Under the pieces are notes generated by a model. It worked only from the letters and a program-made list of their open reading frames with translations, had not been told where the DNA came from and made no database searches. A DNA stretch of 64,000 nucleotides from an uncultured Steroidobacter sp. (GTDB lineage: Bacteria > Pseudomonadota > Gammaproteobacteria > Steroidobacterales > Steroidobacteraceae): NCBI GenBank assembly GCA_937864115.1, contig CALMII010000028.1, forward strand, positions 310,001 through 374,000, in the 5' to 3' direction. How positions within the stretch are numbered: position 1 is the stretch's first letter; each line of letters begins with the position of its first letter. Of the stretch, positions 8,734-16,117 are shown one piece after another. The translations under genes were made by a program, and so were the position numbers.

Positions 8734-8945
8734 GAGTTCACACGGAGATCACGGAGGCCACGGAGGCCGGAGAAGAGAAGAAGAAATTTCCACGGGGGAA
8801 GAATGGGGACACGGGGAACACGGGGATAAGAAGAGATTCTTCTGTTCCGAGACCCCGTGCTCCCCGTGTCCCCATTCTTCCCCCGTGGAAATTCTTCCTT
8901 CTTGATCCCTGACTCCGTGGTCTCCGTGATCTCCGTGTGAAAACT
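8734..8945. terminator. Long nested hairpin (CACGGAG family), bidirectional terminator-like
   Basis: The outer arms TTCACACGGAGATCACGGAG and CTCCGTGATCTCCGTGTGAA enclose inner arms (CCACGGGGGAAGAATGGGGA / TCCCCATTCTTCCCCCGTGG). The arms are built of 9-bp CACGGAGNN-like units. It lies between convergent genes. Sister elements are at 25911-26123 and 32589-32738. Confidence 0.85.
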
Positions 8946-8947
8946 TC

Positions 8948-10150
8948 TCAAATACGCTCGATCACCATCGCGATGCCCTGCCCGACGCCGATACACATGG
9001 TGCACAGCGCGTAGCGGCCGCCGGTTTTTTCGAGCTGGTTGAGCGCGGTGGTGACGAGGCGTGCGCCGCTGGCGCCGAGCGGATGACCGAGGGCGATGGC
9101 GCCGCCGTTGGGATTCACGTGCGCGGCATCGTCGGCGAGACCGAGCTGGCGCATGACGGCGAGGCCCTGCGCGGCGAAGGCTTCGTTGAGTTCGACCACA
9201 TCCATCTGGCCGATCGACAGCTTCGTGAGCTGCAGCACTTTCTGCGCGGCCGGCACGGGGCCGATGCCCATGATGCGCGGCGGTACACCGGCCGTCGCCG
9301 TGGCGATCACGCGCCCGCGCGGCTTGAGTCCGTACTTCGCTGCGGCGGCTTCGCTGGCGAGCAGCAACGCGCAACTGCCATCGTTGACGCCTGACGCATT
9401 GCCCGCCGTCACGGTGCCGTCAGGCTTCACGACGCCCTTGAGCCTGGCGAGTGCTTCGAGCGTCGTCTCGCGCGGATGCTCGTCCTTCACGAAGCGGATC
9501 GGATCGCCCTTCTTCTGCGGAATCTCCACCGGCGTCAGTTCGCTGTCGAAGAATCCTTGCGCAGCGGCGCGCGCGTAGCGCTGCTGGCTGCGCAGCGCGA
9601 AGGCATCCTGGTCGGCGCGGTTCACGCCGAACTCGGCGGCCACGTTCTCGGCGGTCTCGGGCATCGAGTCGACGCCGTACTGCGCCTTCATCAGCGGATT
9701 GATGAAACGCCAGCCGATGGTCGTGTCTTCGATCTTCGCCGTACGCGAGAAGGCGCTGTCGGCCTTGGCCATCACGAACGGCGCGCGCGTCATGCTTTCC
9801 ACGCCGCCGGCGATGACGAGTTCTGCTTCGCCGCTGCGAATGGTGCGTGCGGCGAGATTCACGGCGTCGAGGCCCGAGCCGCACAGGCGATTGATCGTCG
9901 CGCCGGGCACGGCAGCCGGCAGTCCGGCCAGCAGCAGGGCCATGCGCGCAACATTGCGGTTGTCCTCGCCGGCCTGATTGACGCAGCCGTAGAACACATC
10001 GTCGACCGCGGCCCAGTCCACGTTCGGATTGCGATGCTGCAATGCCTTGAGCGGAATCGCGCCGAGATCGTCGGTGCGGACCTGTGCGAGCGCACCACCG
10101 TAACGTCCAATCGGAGTCCGGATCGCATCGCAGATGAAGACATGGCGCAT
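8948..10150 (-). CDS. pcaF: 3-oxoadipyl-CoA thiolase / acetyl-CoA acyltransferase
   Basis: 400 aa from the MRHVFICDAIRTPIG start; a longer in-frame extension upstream looks unlike protein and was rejected. Thiolase motifs are present: nucleophilic C90 in NRLCGSGLD, GGAIALGHPLGASG with the catalytic His near 356, and CTMCIGVGQG near 386. The signature GCVNQAGEDNRNVARMALL is typical of PcaF/PaaJ beta-ketoadipyl-CoA thiolases, which cleave 3-oxoadipyl-CoA to succinyl-CoA and acetyl-CoA. No other beta-ketoadipate or phenylacetate genes are adjacent, so a general acyl-CoA thiolase role cannot be excluded. It is divergent from a DMT transporter. Confidence 0.88.
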   Translation of the reverse strand: MRHVFICDAIRTPIGRYGGALAQVRTDDLGAIPLKALQHRNPNVDWAAVDDVFYGCVNQAGEDNRNVARMALLLAGLPAAVPGATINRLCGSGLDAVNLAARTIRSGEAELVIAGGVESMTRAPFVMAKADSAFSRTAKIEDTTIGWRFINPLMKAQYGVDSMPETAENVAAEFGVNRADQDAFALRSQQRYARAAAQGFFDSELTPVEIPQKKGDPIRFVKDEHPRETTLEALARLKGVVKPDGTVTAGNASGVNDGSCALLLASEAAAAKYGLKPRGRVIATATAGVPPRIMGIGPVPAAQKVLQLTKLSIGQMDVVELNEAFAAQGLAVMRQLGLADDAAHVNPNGGAIALGHPLGASGARLVTTALNQLEKTGGRYALCTMCIGVGQGIAMVIERI

Positions 10151-10272
10151 GGAAGTAGCCGCTGCAGTTCGAAGGGAGCGGCAGTGTACAACGTCATCGG
10201 CGCCGCACGGCGTGAGCAAGTGCAAGGCGCAGCGTGTATCGTGCGGCACGCACCCTGCCCGAACATTCCTCC

Positions 10273-11133
10273 ATGCAGTCCTCCAATCTCCGCGGCATCC
10301 TGTCCATGATCGTCGCCGTTGCCGCGTTCTCGGTCATGGACGTCACGATGAAGCGTCTGGTGGAGACGTATTCGCCCATGCAGGTGACGTTCATGCGCGC
10401 CATCGCATCGCTGCCCTTCCTGCTGCTGGCCACCGGCCTGTGGGGCCGCTGGCGGGACATCGTGCCGCAGCGCATCGGACTGCACCTGCTGCGCGGCTGC
10501 ATCGGCGTGGCGATGCTGTGGCTGTTCGTCTACGCCGTGCGATTCCTGTCGCTGGCGGACGCCTACACCATCTACATGTCGGCGCCGCTGCTGATCACCG
10601 CGCTGGCGGTGCCGTTCCTCGGCGAGCGGGTCGGCTGGCGGCGCTGGGCGGCGGTGATCGTCGGCCTGATCGGCGTCATCGTCGTACTGAAACCGTCGGG
10701 CACCGGAATCATCACGATCGGCGGCCTGGCGGCACTGGCGTCCGCGGTGCTGTATGCGATCAGCGCCATCACGATCCGCATCCTGTCGCGCACCGACACG
10801 GGCGCGGCGATCATTTTCTGGGTACTGCTGTTCATGGCGCTGTTCAGCGGCTTCTTCGCCCTGTTCGACTGGACGCCGCTGCAGCGCGAACACGGCTGGC
10901 TGATCCTCGGTGTCGGCCTGTCCGGCGCCATCGGCCAGCACTTCATTACTTATGCATTCCGCCAGGCGTCACCGGCGGTGGTCGCGCCCATCGAATACAC
11001 CGCGTTGCTGTGGGGCATGACGTTCGACTGGCTGCTGTGGCTGACGCTGCCTGGCTCGCGCATGCTCATCGGCGCGGGAATCATCGTCGGCAGCGGGCTT
11101 TACGTCATCTATCGCGAGCGGGTAGGGAAGTAG
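10273..11133 (+). CDS. EamA/DMT-family transporter
   Basis: 286 aa with about ten hydrophobic helices in two EamA repeats (repeat 1 has SLADAYTIYMSAPLLITALA; repeat 2 has ASPAVVAPIEYTALLWGM). This places it in the inner membrane as a drug/metabolite exporter, substrate unknown. The second ATG (MQSSNLRG) was chosen because the first 13 residues of the longer frame are not hydrophobic. Upstream is the thiolase on the other strand; downstream is a double REP-like element. Confidence 0.85.
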   Translation: MQSSNLRGILSMIVAVAAFSVMDVTMKRLVETYSPMQVTFMRAIASLPFLLLATGLWGRWRDIVPQRIGLHLLRGCIGVAMLWLFVYAVRFLSLADAYTIYMSAPLLITALAVPFLGERVGWRRWAAVIVGLIGVIVVLKPSGTGIITIGGLAALASAVLYAISAITIRILSRTDTGAAIIFWVLLFMALFSGFFALFDWTPLQREHGWLILGVGLSGAIGQHFITYAFRQASPAVVAPIEYTALLWGMTFDWLLWLTLPGSRMLIGAGIIVGSGLYVIYRERVGK

Positions 11134-11140
11134 GCTTTCC

Positions 11141-11224
11141 TGTGGGGCCGGCCTCAGCCGGTCTTCGACTGTAGGTCAGGCTTTAGCCTGACATTCCGAA
11201 GGCCGGCTGAAGCCGGCCCCACAG
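11141..11224. repeat. REP-like element, copy 4 (alpha-beta-alpha)
   Basis: Three hairpins in a row: GGGGCCGGCCTCAGCCGG, GTCAGGCTTTAGCCTGAC and GGCCGGCTGAAGCCGGCC. It lies between convergent genes (DMT transporter and GNAT), so it may terminate both. Confidence 0.9.
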
Positions 11225-11227
11225 GCA

Positions 11228-11767
11228 CTAAACGACCAGCCGCTGCATCTGCACGTCGCAGCGCGCGTATTTCTGATCGAGCGGGCCCGGGATGTCCGTG
11301 AAGCCATTCTTGTAATAGAGCGCAATCGCCGGCTTGAGTGATCTCTGCGAATACAGGATCACCCGGCGCCTGCCGAGATCGCGGGCCGTCTGCAAGGCCG
11401 TTTCCAGCAGGCTCTGGCCATAGCCGCGGCTCTGCCAGCGTTCGTCGACGGCCATCTTGGTCAGCTCGAACGTGTCAGCGTCGACGACGCGCAGGGCGAC
11501 GGTACCCACGACCTGATCTTCGAGCAGCGCGAACAGGATCTCGCCGCCCGCAGCCAGGATCTCCGCTTCCGGATTGCCGAGCACGCGTTCGTCGATCGGC
11601 TCGACTCTGAAGTAGCGCTCCAGCCAGGCGATGTTGAGGCGACGGAATTCGTCGCGCAGCGCCGGATCGAAACTGATGATCGTCAATCCGTCCACGTAGG
11701 TGCGCAGCTTGCGGATGCGCTGCGACGGGCGAACCGGCGAGTCGACGTTGTGAGCCTGCACGGTCAT
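11228..11767 (-). CDS. GNAT family N-acetyltransferase
   Basis: 179 aa. The GNAT core is visible: TKMAVDERWQSRGYGQSLLE is motif A (acetyl-CoA pyrophosphate loop, RGYGQ), followed by RRRVILYSQRSLKPAIALYYKNGF (motif B). It acetylates an unknown small molecule or amino group in the cytosol. The ATG overlaps the TGA of the YedA-like transporter by four bases, so they form a coupled operon, divergent from the MocR regulator. Confidence 0.88.
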   Translation of the reverse strand: MTVQAHNVDSPVRPSQRIRKLRTYVDGLTIISFDPALRDEFRRLNIAWLERYFRVEPIDERVLGNPEAEILAAGGEILFALLEDQVVGTVALRVVDADTFELTKMAVDERWQSRGYGQSLLETALQTARDLGRRRVILYSQRSLKPAIALYYKNGFTDIPGPLDQKYARCDVQMQRLVV

Positions 11768-12720
11768 TTGCACTCCGCGGCGGGAAGATTTTTGGGCGGT
11801 CGCTGGAACAGCAGGCGATCCTGGAACAACACCAGCGAAACGCCGAACAGCACGAGCAACGTGGCGATGACGGCGACGGACGTGATCTCCTCGTGCAGCA
11901 CCAGCGCACCGAGGATCAGCGCGACGACCGGATTCACCAGCGCGTAGGTCGTGACTTTCGCCGCCGACACGCGCGTCAGCAGCCACAGATAGCAGTTGAG
12001 ACCGATGAGACTGCCGAAGACGACGAGGTAGCCGACGGCCAGCCAGGATGCCGTCGACACCGACGCCGGATCGAAGCGCGCCCATTCGCCGTCGAACACG
12101 CTCAAAGCGAGCTGGAACAGACCGCCGAACAGCATCTGCGCGCCGGTGAAGCTGAAGACCTGATCCTTGCCCGCCGCACGCTTCTGCAGCAGCGTGCCGA
12201 AGCTCCAGCCCACGACCGCGATGATCAGCGCGAGCAGATGCAGCGGACTCGCTTCGCCCGAGATCGTGCGCGTGTGCAGCACGATCGTCGTCACCCCGGC
12301 GAGTGCAATCGCGGTGCCGAGCAATCCCTGTCGCGTCGGCGCGCGGCGGCTGAACCAGGCCCAGTCGAGCACCAGCACCGTCACCGGCATGGCCGCAACG
12401 ATCAATGCAGTGATGCCCGACGGAATGCCCTGCTGTGCCCAGATCACGAAGCCGTTGCCGATGCCCGCGAGCAGCACGCCGCACAACGCGGCCGCCGGCA
12501 GATTGACGCCGGCGAACGGCCGCGGACTGCGCATCCGCAGCCACACCGCCATCAACACGCCGGCCAGCAGGAAACGCATCGCCCCGCTGATGAAGGGCGG
12601 CAGCGTCTGGATCGCGATCGCGATGGCCAGATAGGTCGTGCCCCAGATGATGTAGATGCCGGCAAAGGCGATCAGCACACCGAGCGACAGCGACACGGAT
12701 GTCGGCAGGCGAATGTTCAT
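11764..12720 (-). CDS. EamA/DMT exporter, YedA-like
   Basis: 318 aa, ten predicted helices. The start region (AGIYIIWGTTYLAIAIAIQTLPPF) and VVGWSFGTLLQKR resemble the YedA branch of amino-acid/metabolite exporters. It is first in a two-gene operon with the GNAT enzyme and divergent from a MocR regulator, an arrangement where the regulator commonly controls the exporter. The substrate is not known. Confidence 0.87.
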   Translation of the reverse strand: MNIRLPTSVSLSLGVLIAFAGIYIIWGTTYLAIAIAIQTLPPFISGAMRFLLAGVLMAVWLRMRSPRPFAGVNLPAAALCGVLLAGIGNGFVIWAQQGIPSGITALIVAAMPVTVLVLDWAWFSRRAPTRQGLLGTAIALAGVTTIVLHTRTISGEASPLHLLALIIAVVGWSFGTLLQKRAAGKDQVFSFTGAQMLFGGLFQLALSVFDGEWARFDPASVSTASWLAVGYLVVFGSLIGLNCYLWLLTRVSAAKVTTYALVNPVVALILGALVLHEEITSVAVIATLLVLFGVSLVLFQDRLLFQRPPKNLPAAECK

Positions 12721-12824
12721 GCTCGTACTCTGCCCGTCGATCTGGCAAGCAGTACAGATTCAGGTAGACTGACCTCTCGCCAATACAGTTCCCAACACAG
12801 TTTCGAGCGCACGGAGAGCTGTCG
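12721..12824. promoter_or_regulatory. Divergent promoter region, yedA-like operon / MocR regulator
   Basis: 104 bp between divergent starts. MocR regulators usually bind such intergenic regions to control both directions. An AT-richer stretch (CCAATACAGTTCCCAACACAG) contains a short direct repeat, ACAGTTCCCAACACAG, that could be part of an operator. No perfect palindrome was found. Confidence 0.45.
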
Positions 12825-14258
12825 ATGTCTTCGCAACCGCCTCTTCTCTACGAGCGCGTGGCACGACTGGTGGAAACGCAGATCGCCACGGGCGCGCTGC
12901 GCACCAACGATCGCATTCCGTCGGTCCGCAGCATGAGCCGCACCGCCAAGGTCAGCGTCTCCACGGTCGTGCAGGCCTATGTTCATCTCGAAAGTATCGG
13001 ACTGATCGAAGCGCGACCGCAGTCGGGTTTCTATGTACGGCCGCCGGATCCGAAAGCCGTGCCCGAGCCGCGCGCCAAGCCCACGCGTTCGCGCCGGCCG
13101 ATGTCGGTCGCGGCCGAAATGCTCGATACCTGCCGCGAAGCGCTGGGGCGCAGCGACATCATTCCGCTGAACGGGGCCTTCACATCGCCTTCGATGTATC
13201 CCACGCAGCGCTTGAACAACCTGACGCGCGAAGTGCTGCGCGACCGGCCGCTGCAGGCGGGCGAACTGATTCCGCCGCCGGGCGATCCGGAATTGCGTCG
13301 ACAGGTTGCGAAGCGCATGGCACTCGCCGGTGCGCCCACCGATCCCGACCACGTCGTGATCACGAGCGGCACGATGGATGCGATCACGCTGACGCTCGGC
13401 GTCGTGTGCCAGCCCGGCGATACCGTGCTGGTCGAATCGCCCACGTACTTCGGCCTGTTGCAGGCGATCGAACATCTGCGTCTCAAGGTCGTCGAAGTGC
13501 CGAACCGGCCCGGCGTCGGCATCGATGCCGAAGCGGTGCGCACCATCGCACGCAGCACGCGCCTCTCGGCGGCGGTGCTGATGCCGAACTTCAACAATCC
13601 CGCCGGCACGCTGACGCCGGACGATGCGAAGCGCGACATCGTCGCGACGCTCACCGGCATGGAAATTCCGATCATCGAGGACGACATCTACGGCGACCTG
13701 CATTACGGCAGCATGCGTCCGGCTTCGATGCGCGCCTTCGACGACACGGGCCTGGTGATCTCCTGCGGCTCGGTGTCGAAGACCATCGCGCTCGGCTATC
13801 GCATCGGCTGGGCAGTCACGCCGCAGTTCCATACCGACATCGCGCGCGCCAAGTTCTATTCCTCCGTCGCGTGCCCGACGCTGCAGCAGCTGGTGCTGGC
13901 GCGCTACTACGCCAGCGGCGGCTACGATCGTTACCTGCGGCGCGTGCGCACCCTTCTTTCCATCAACGCGCAGAGTTTCATCGATGCCGTCGCGCGTCAC
14001 TTTCCTGCCGGCACGCGCATCACGCGACCGGCTGGCGGCATCGTGATCTGGGTCGAACTGCCCGCGCACGTCGATGCGGTCGAGCTGTTCCGCAGCGCGC
14101 TGGCCAGCCGCATCGGCATCGCACCGGGCATCGTGTTTTCCGCCAAGGCGGACTACCGCAACTACATGCGACTGAGCTGCGGCCTGCCCTGGTCGCCGGC
14201 GATCGATCGTGCGATCGAGAAACTCGGCAAGCTGGTGCATGTGATGGCGGCGCAGTAA
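12825..14258 (+). CDS. MocR-type PLP-dependent transcriptional regulator
   Basis: 477 aa. Residues 5-72 form a GntR winged helix (IPSVRSMSRTAKVSVSTVVQAY). After a basic linker, residues about 95-470 form a fold-type-I aminotransferase-like domain with PLP contacts: N258 in FNNPAGT, D286/Y289 in EDDIYGD, and the Schiff-base lysine K319 in GSVSKTIALGYR. It is expected to bind DNA and sense a PLP-reactive amine or amino acid. It is divergent from the YedA-like exporter and GNAT gene, its likely targets. Confidence 0.92.
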   Translation: MSSQPPLLYERVARLVETQIATGALRTNDRIPSVRSMSRTAKVSVSTVVQAYVHLESIGLIEARPQSGFYVRPPDPKAVPEPRAKPTRSRRPMSVAAEMLDTCREALGRSDIIPLNGAFTSPSMYPTQRLNNLTREVLRDRPLQAGELIPPPGDPELRRQVAKRMALAGAPTDPDHVVITSGTMDAITLTLGVVCQPGDTVLVESPTYFGLLQAIEHLRLKVVEVPNRPGVGIDAEAVRTIARSTRLSAAVLMPNFNNPAGTLTPDDAKRDIVATLTGMEIPIIEDDIYGDLHYGSMRPASMRAFDDTGLVISCGSVSKTIALGYRIGWAVTPQFHTDIARAKFYSSVACPTLQQLVLARYYASGGYDRYLRRVRTLLSINAQSFIDAVARHFPAGTRITRPAGGIVIWVELPAHVDAVELFRSALASRIGIAPGIVFSAKADYRNYMRLSCGLPWSPAIDRAIEKLGKLVHVMAAQ

Positions 14259-14282
14259 GCGCGCTCTCCGCTTGATTCTGCC

Positions 14283-14355
14283 TGTGGGGCCGGCTTCAGC
14301 CGGCCTGGGAAATGTCAGGCTGAAGCCTGACCTACAGTCGGAGGCCGGCCCCACA
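14283..14355. repeat. REP-like element, copy 5 (alpha-beta-half alpha)
   Basis: TGTGGGGCCGGCTTCAGCCG, then GTCAGGCTGAAGCCTGAC, then a lone right arm GGCCGGCCCCACA. It lies between convergent genes. Confidence 0.85.
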
Positions 14356-14363
14356 AAATCCAG

Positions 14364-14564
14364 TCAACTCCACCCGCGCAACCCGTGCGCGGGCACAATC
14401 GACAACAACTCCGACGATGCGACCTGGCCGCGCCGCGCTCGTGGCGAACGATGCGCTGGCAACTCGATCGCCTCCTCCTCCACACGTGGCTGACGCTCCT
14501 TGCGCTCCAGCGTCAACCTGTCGGCCTTCAGTTTCGCCAGCACCGTAAACAGATACTCGTCCAT
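14364..14564 (-). CDS. Small hypothetical protein
   Basis: 66 aa, starting MDEYLFTVLAKLKADRLTLERKERQ. A strong GAGGAGG ribosome binding site stands six to seven bases before the ATG, which is the main reason to accept it. Highly charged (Arg/Glu/Lys) N-terminal half, no membrane helix, no family recognised. Confidence 0.5.
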   Translation of the reverse strand: MDEYLFTVLAKLKADRLTLERKERQPRVEEEAIELPAHRSPRARRGQVASSELLSIVPAHGLRGWS

Positions 14565-14658
14565 GGCAGCCTCCTCATGAGCTGTGCAGATCTCTAATGG
14601 AGGTGTAGCGTAGGCCGACGAAATTTCCTGAAAAAGCGATTGTTAGGCCACGGTATCC

Positions 14659-14673
14659 ATGACTGGAAGTCAT
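14659..14673. promoter_or_regulatory. Candidate LysR box upstream of the LysR-family gene
   Basis: Perfect palindrome ATGACT-GGA-AGTCAT, which contains the T-N11-A spacing classic for LysR regulators (T14660, A14672). It lies about 160 bp before the LysR start, consistent with autoregulation or a divergent target. Confidence 0.5.
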
Positions 14674-14831
14674 ACTTTCAACGATGACGAGCCTGGACCG
14701 ACGGTCTGTCGCGGCGCTGCCCCCACAGCACTCCGGCCGTCTCGCGTTGGCGAATCAACGGCCGCGCGAATCATGCCAGCGGCACTGCTGCCATGCCGTC
14801 ATCAGTCTCTGCACGCGCGTCAGTGGCTGTC

Positions 14832-15728
14832 ATGAAAAAGATCCCCGTCGGTCCGTTGCGCGCCTTCGATGTCGCCGCACGCACGCTCAACCTGAGCGCC
14901 GCGGCCGAGGAAATGAATGTCACGCACGCCGCGGTGAGCCGTCAGGTGAAGCAGCTGGAGCAGCGCCTCGGCGTGAAGCTGTTCGAACGTCTGCCGCGGG
15001 GCCTCAAGCTCACCGCGCATGGCGCACTGCTGGCGGAGGGAACGCGCCAGGCCTTCGATCGGCTGGCGAGTGCGATCGAGGATGTGTCGGCGCCGACAGT
15101 GCGTCGCAAGCTGACGATTTCCACGTTCGCTTCGATGTCGGCGCGCTGGCTGATGCCGCGCGTGCAATCCTTCGCGCAGCGTTTTCCGGACGTGGATCTG
15201 CAGGTGACGACGTCGTCGCGGCTGGTCGACTTCGCGCGCGAGGATGTCGACATCGGCATCCGCTTCGGTCGCGGCAACTATCCCGGGCTGCACGTCGTTC
15301 CCATGTTCGAGCCGCGCGACATCGTCGTGTGCGCGCCGGCGCTGCTGAAGGGACGCAAGCTCGAAACCTTCGCCGACCTGAAGCACTTCCAGCTCCTGCA
15401 CGACGACAACTACGAATCGTGGGAACACTGGCTGGCCGAAGCCGGCGCCAAGGGCGTGAGCGCACGCCGCGGCGTGATCTGCGGCGATCGCAATTCGATG
15501 CTGGAAGCGGCGCTCGCGGGTCAGGGCGTCGCCATCACCTCGGCCGTGTTTGCGGCCGGCGAACTCGAGCGCGGACGGCTGGTGCAGGTCTTCAGCGACG
15601 CCGTGCGCTCGGACTATTCGATCTATGCGGTGTGCCTGCCGCGCCGCCTCGGCGATGCGCTCATCGCGGGCGCGGTGGACTGGCTGGTGTGCGAGGCTGC
15701 GGGATCGGCGGACGCGCCGACGCCGTGA
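14832..15728 (+). CDS. LysR-family transcriptional regulator (GcvA-like)
   Basis: 298 aa from MKKIPVGPLRAFD; an upstream ATG would add 13 residues without homology. Residues 4-62 form the winged HTH (LSAAAEEMNVTHAAVSRQVKQLE). The remainder is a LysR substrate-binding domain (RKLTISTFASMSARWLMPR...DVDLQVTTSS...DVDIGIRFGRG). This pattern matches the GcvA subgroup, whose members control amino-acid, beta-lactamase or one-carbon genes. The target is unknown. The thioredoxin-like gene follows 37 bp downstream on the same strand and may be co-transcribed. Confidence 0.9.
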   Translation: MKKIPVGPLRAFDVAARTLNLSAAAEEMNVTHAAVSRQVKQLEQRLGVKLFERLPRGLKLTAHGALLAEGTRQAFDRLASAIEDVSAPTVRRKLTISTFASMSARWLMPRVQSFAQRFPDVDLQVTTSSRLVDFAREDVDIGIRFGRGNYPGLHVVPMFEPRDIVVCAPALLKGRKLETFADLKHFQLLHDDNYESWEHWLAEAGAKGVSARRGVICGDRNSMLEAALAGQGVAITSAVFAAGELERGRLVQVFSDAVRSDYSIYAVCLPRRLGDALIAGAVDWLVCEAAGSADAPTP

Positions 15729-15765
15729 ACCCGGAACTCATGCGCCTGCATACCGTTGAGCCCTC

Positions 15766-16101
15766 ATGAACCCGATCCCCTTTTCTCCCGAACCGTCCGA
15801 CGCCGAAGTGCGCAGCACCCGCGGCCCGCTGATCCTCGAGTTCGGCACCGACTGGTGCGGTCACTGCCAGGCCGCGCAACCGCTCATCGCGGCGGCGCTG
15901 CAGCAGCATCCCGACATCCGTCATCTGCGCATCGAAGACGGCAAGGGACGCCCGCTCGGACGCGCCTTCCGCGTGAAGCTGTGGCCCACGCTCGTCTTCC
16001 TGCGCGATGGCCAGGAAATCGCGCGCGTGGTCCGGCCGCGGGATCGCGATGAGATCGAGGTGGCTGTCGAGCGAATGAGTCCGTCGGAGAAGGGCGGATA
16101 G
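15766..16101 (+). CDS. Thioredoxin-fold protein with CGHC active site
   Basis: 111 aa, no signal peptide. FGTDWCGHCQ carries the redox pair C31/C34 and LWPTLVF supplies the cis-proline. CGHC differs from the CGPC of ordinary thioredoxin and is more oxidising in other proteins. Probably a cytosolic thiol-disulfide oxidoreductase, likely co-transcribed with the LysR regulator and convergent with the ABC permease operon. Confidence 0.88.
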   Translation: MNPIPFSPEPSDAEVRSTRGPLILEFGTDWCGHCQAAQPLIAAALQQHPDIRHLRIEDGKGRPLGRAFRVKLWPTLVFLRDGQEIARVVRPRDRDEIEVAVERMSPSEKGG

Positions 16102-16117
16102 CGACGCCGCCTTGCTC

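Noticed and set aside
11228..12748. A single 506-codon minus-strand frame spanning the GNAT gene and most of the YedA-like gene
   Set aside because: Only its C-terminal 179 residues look like protein (GNAT). The remainder is an out-of-frame shadow of the transporter; the two real genes overlap by four bases.
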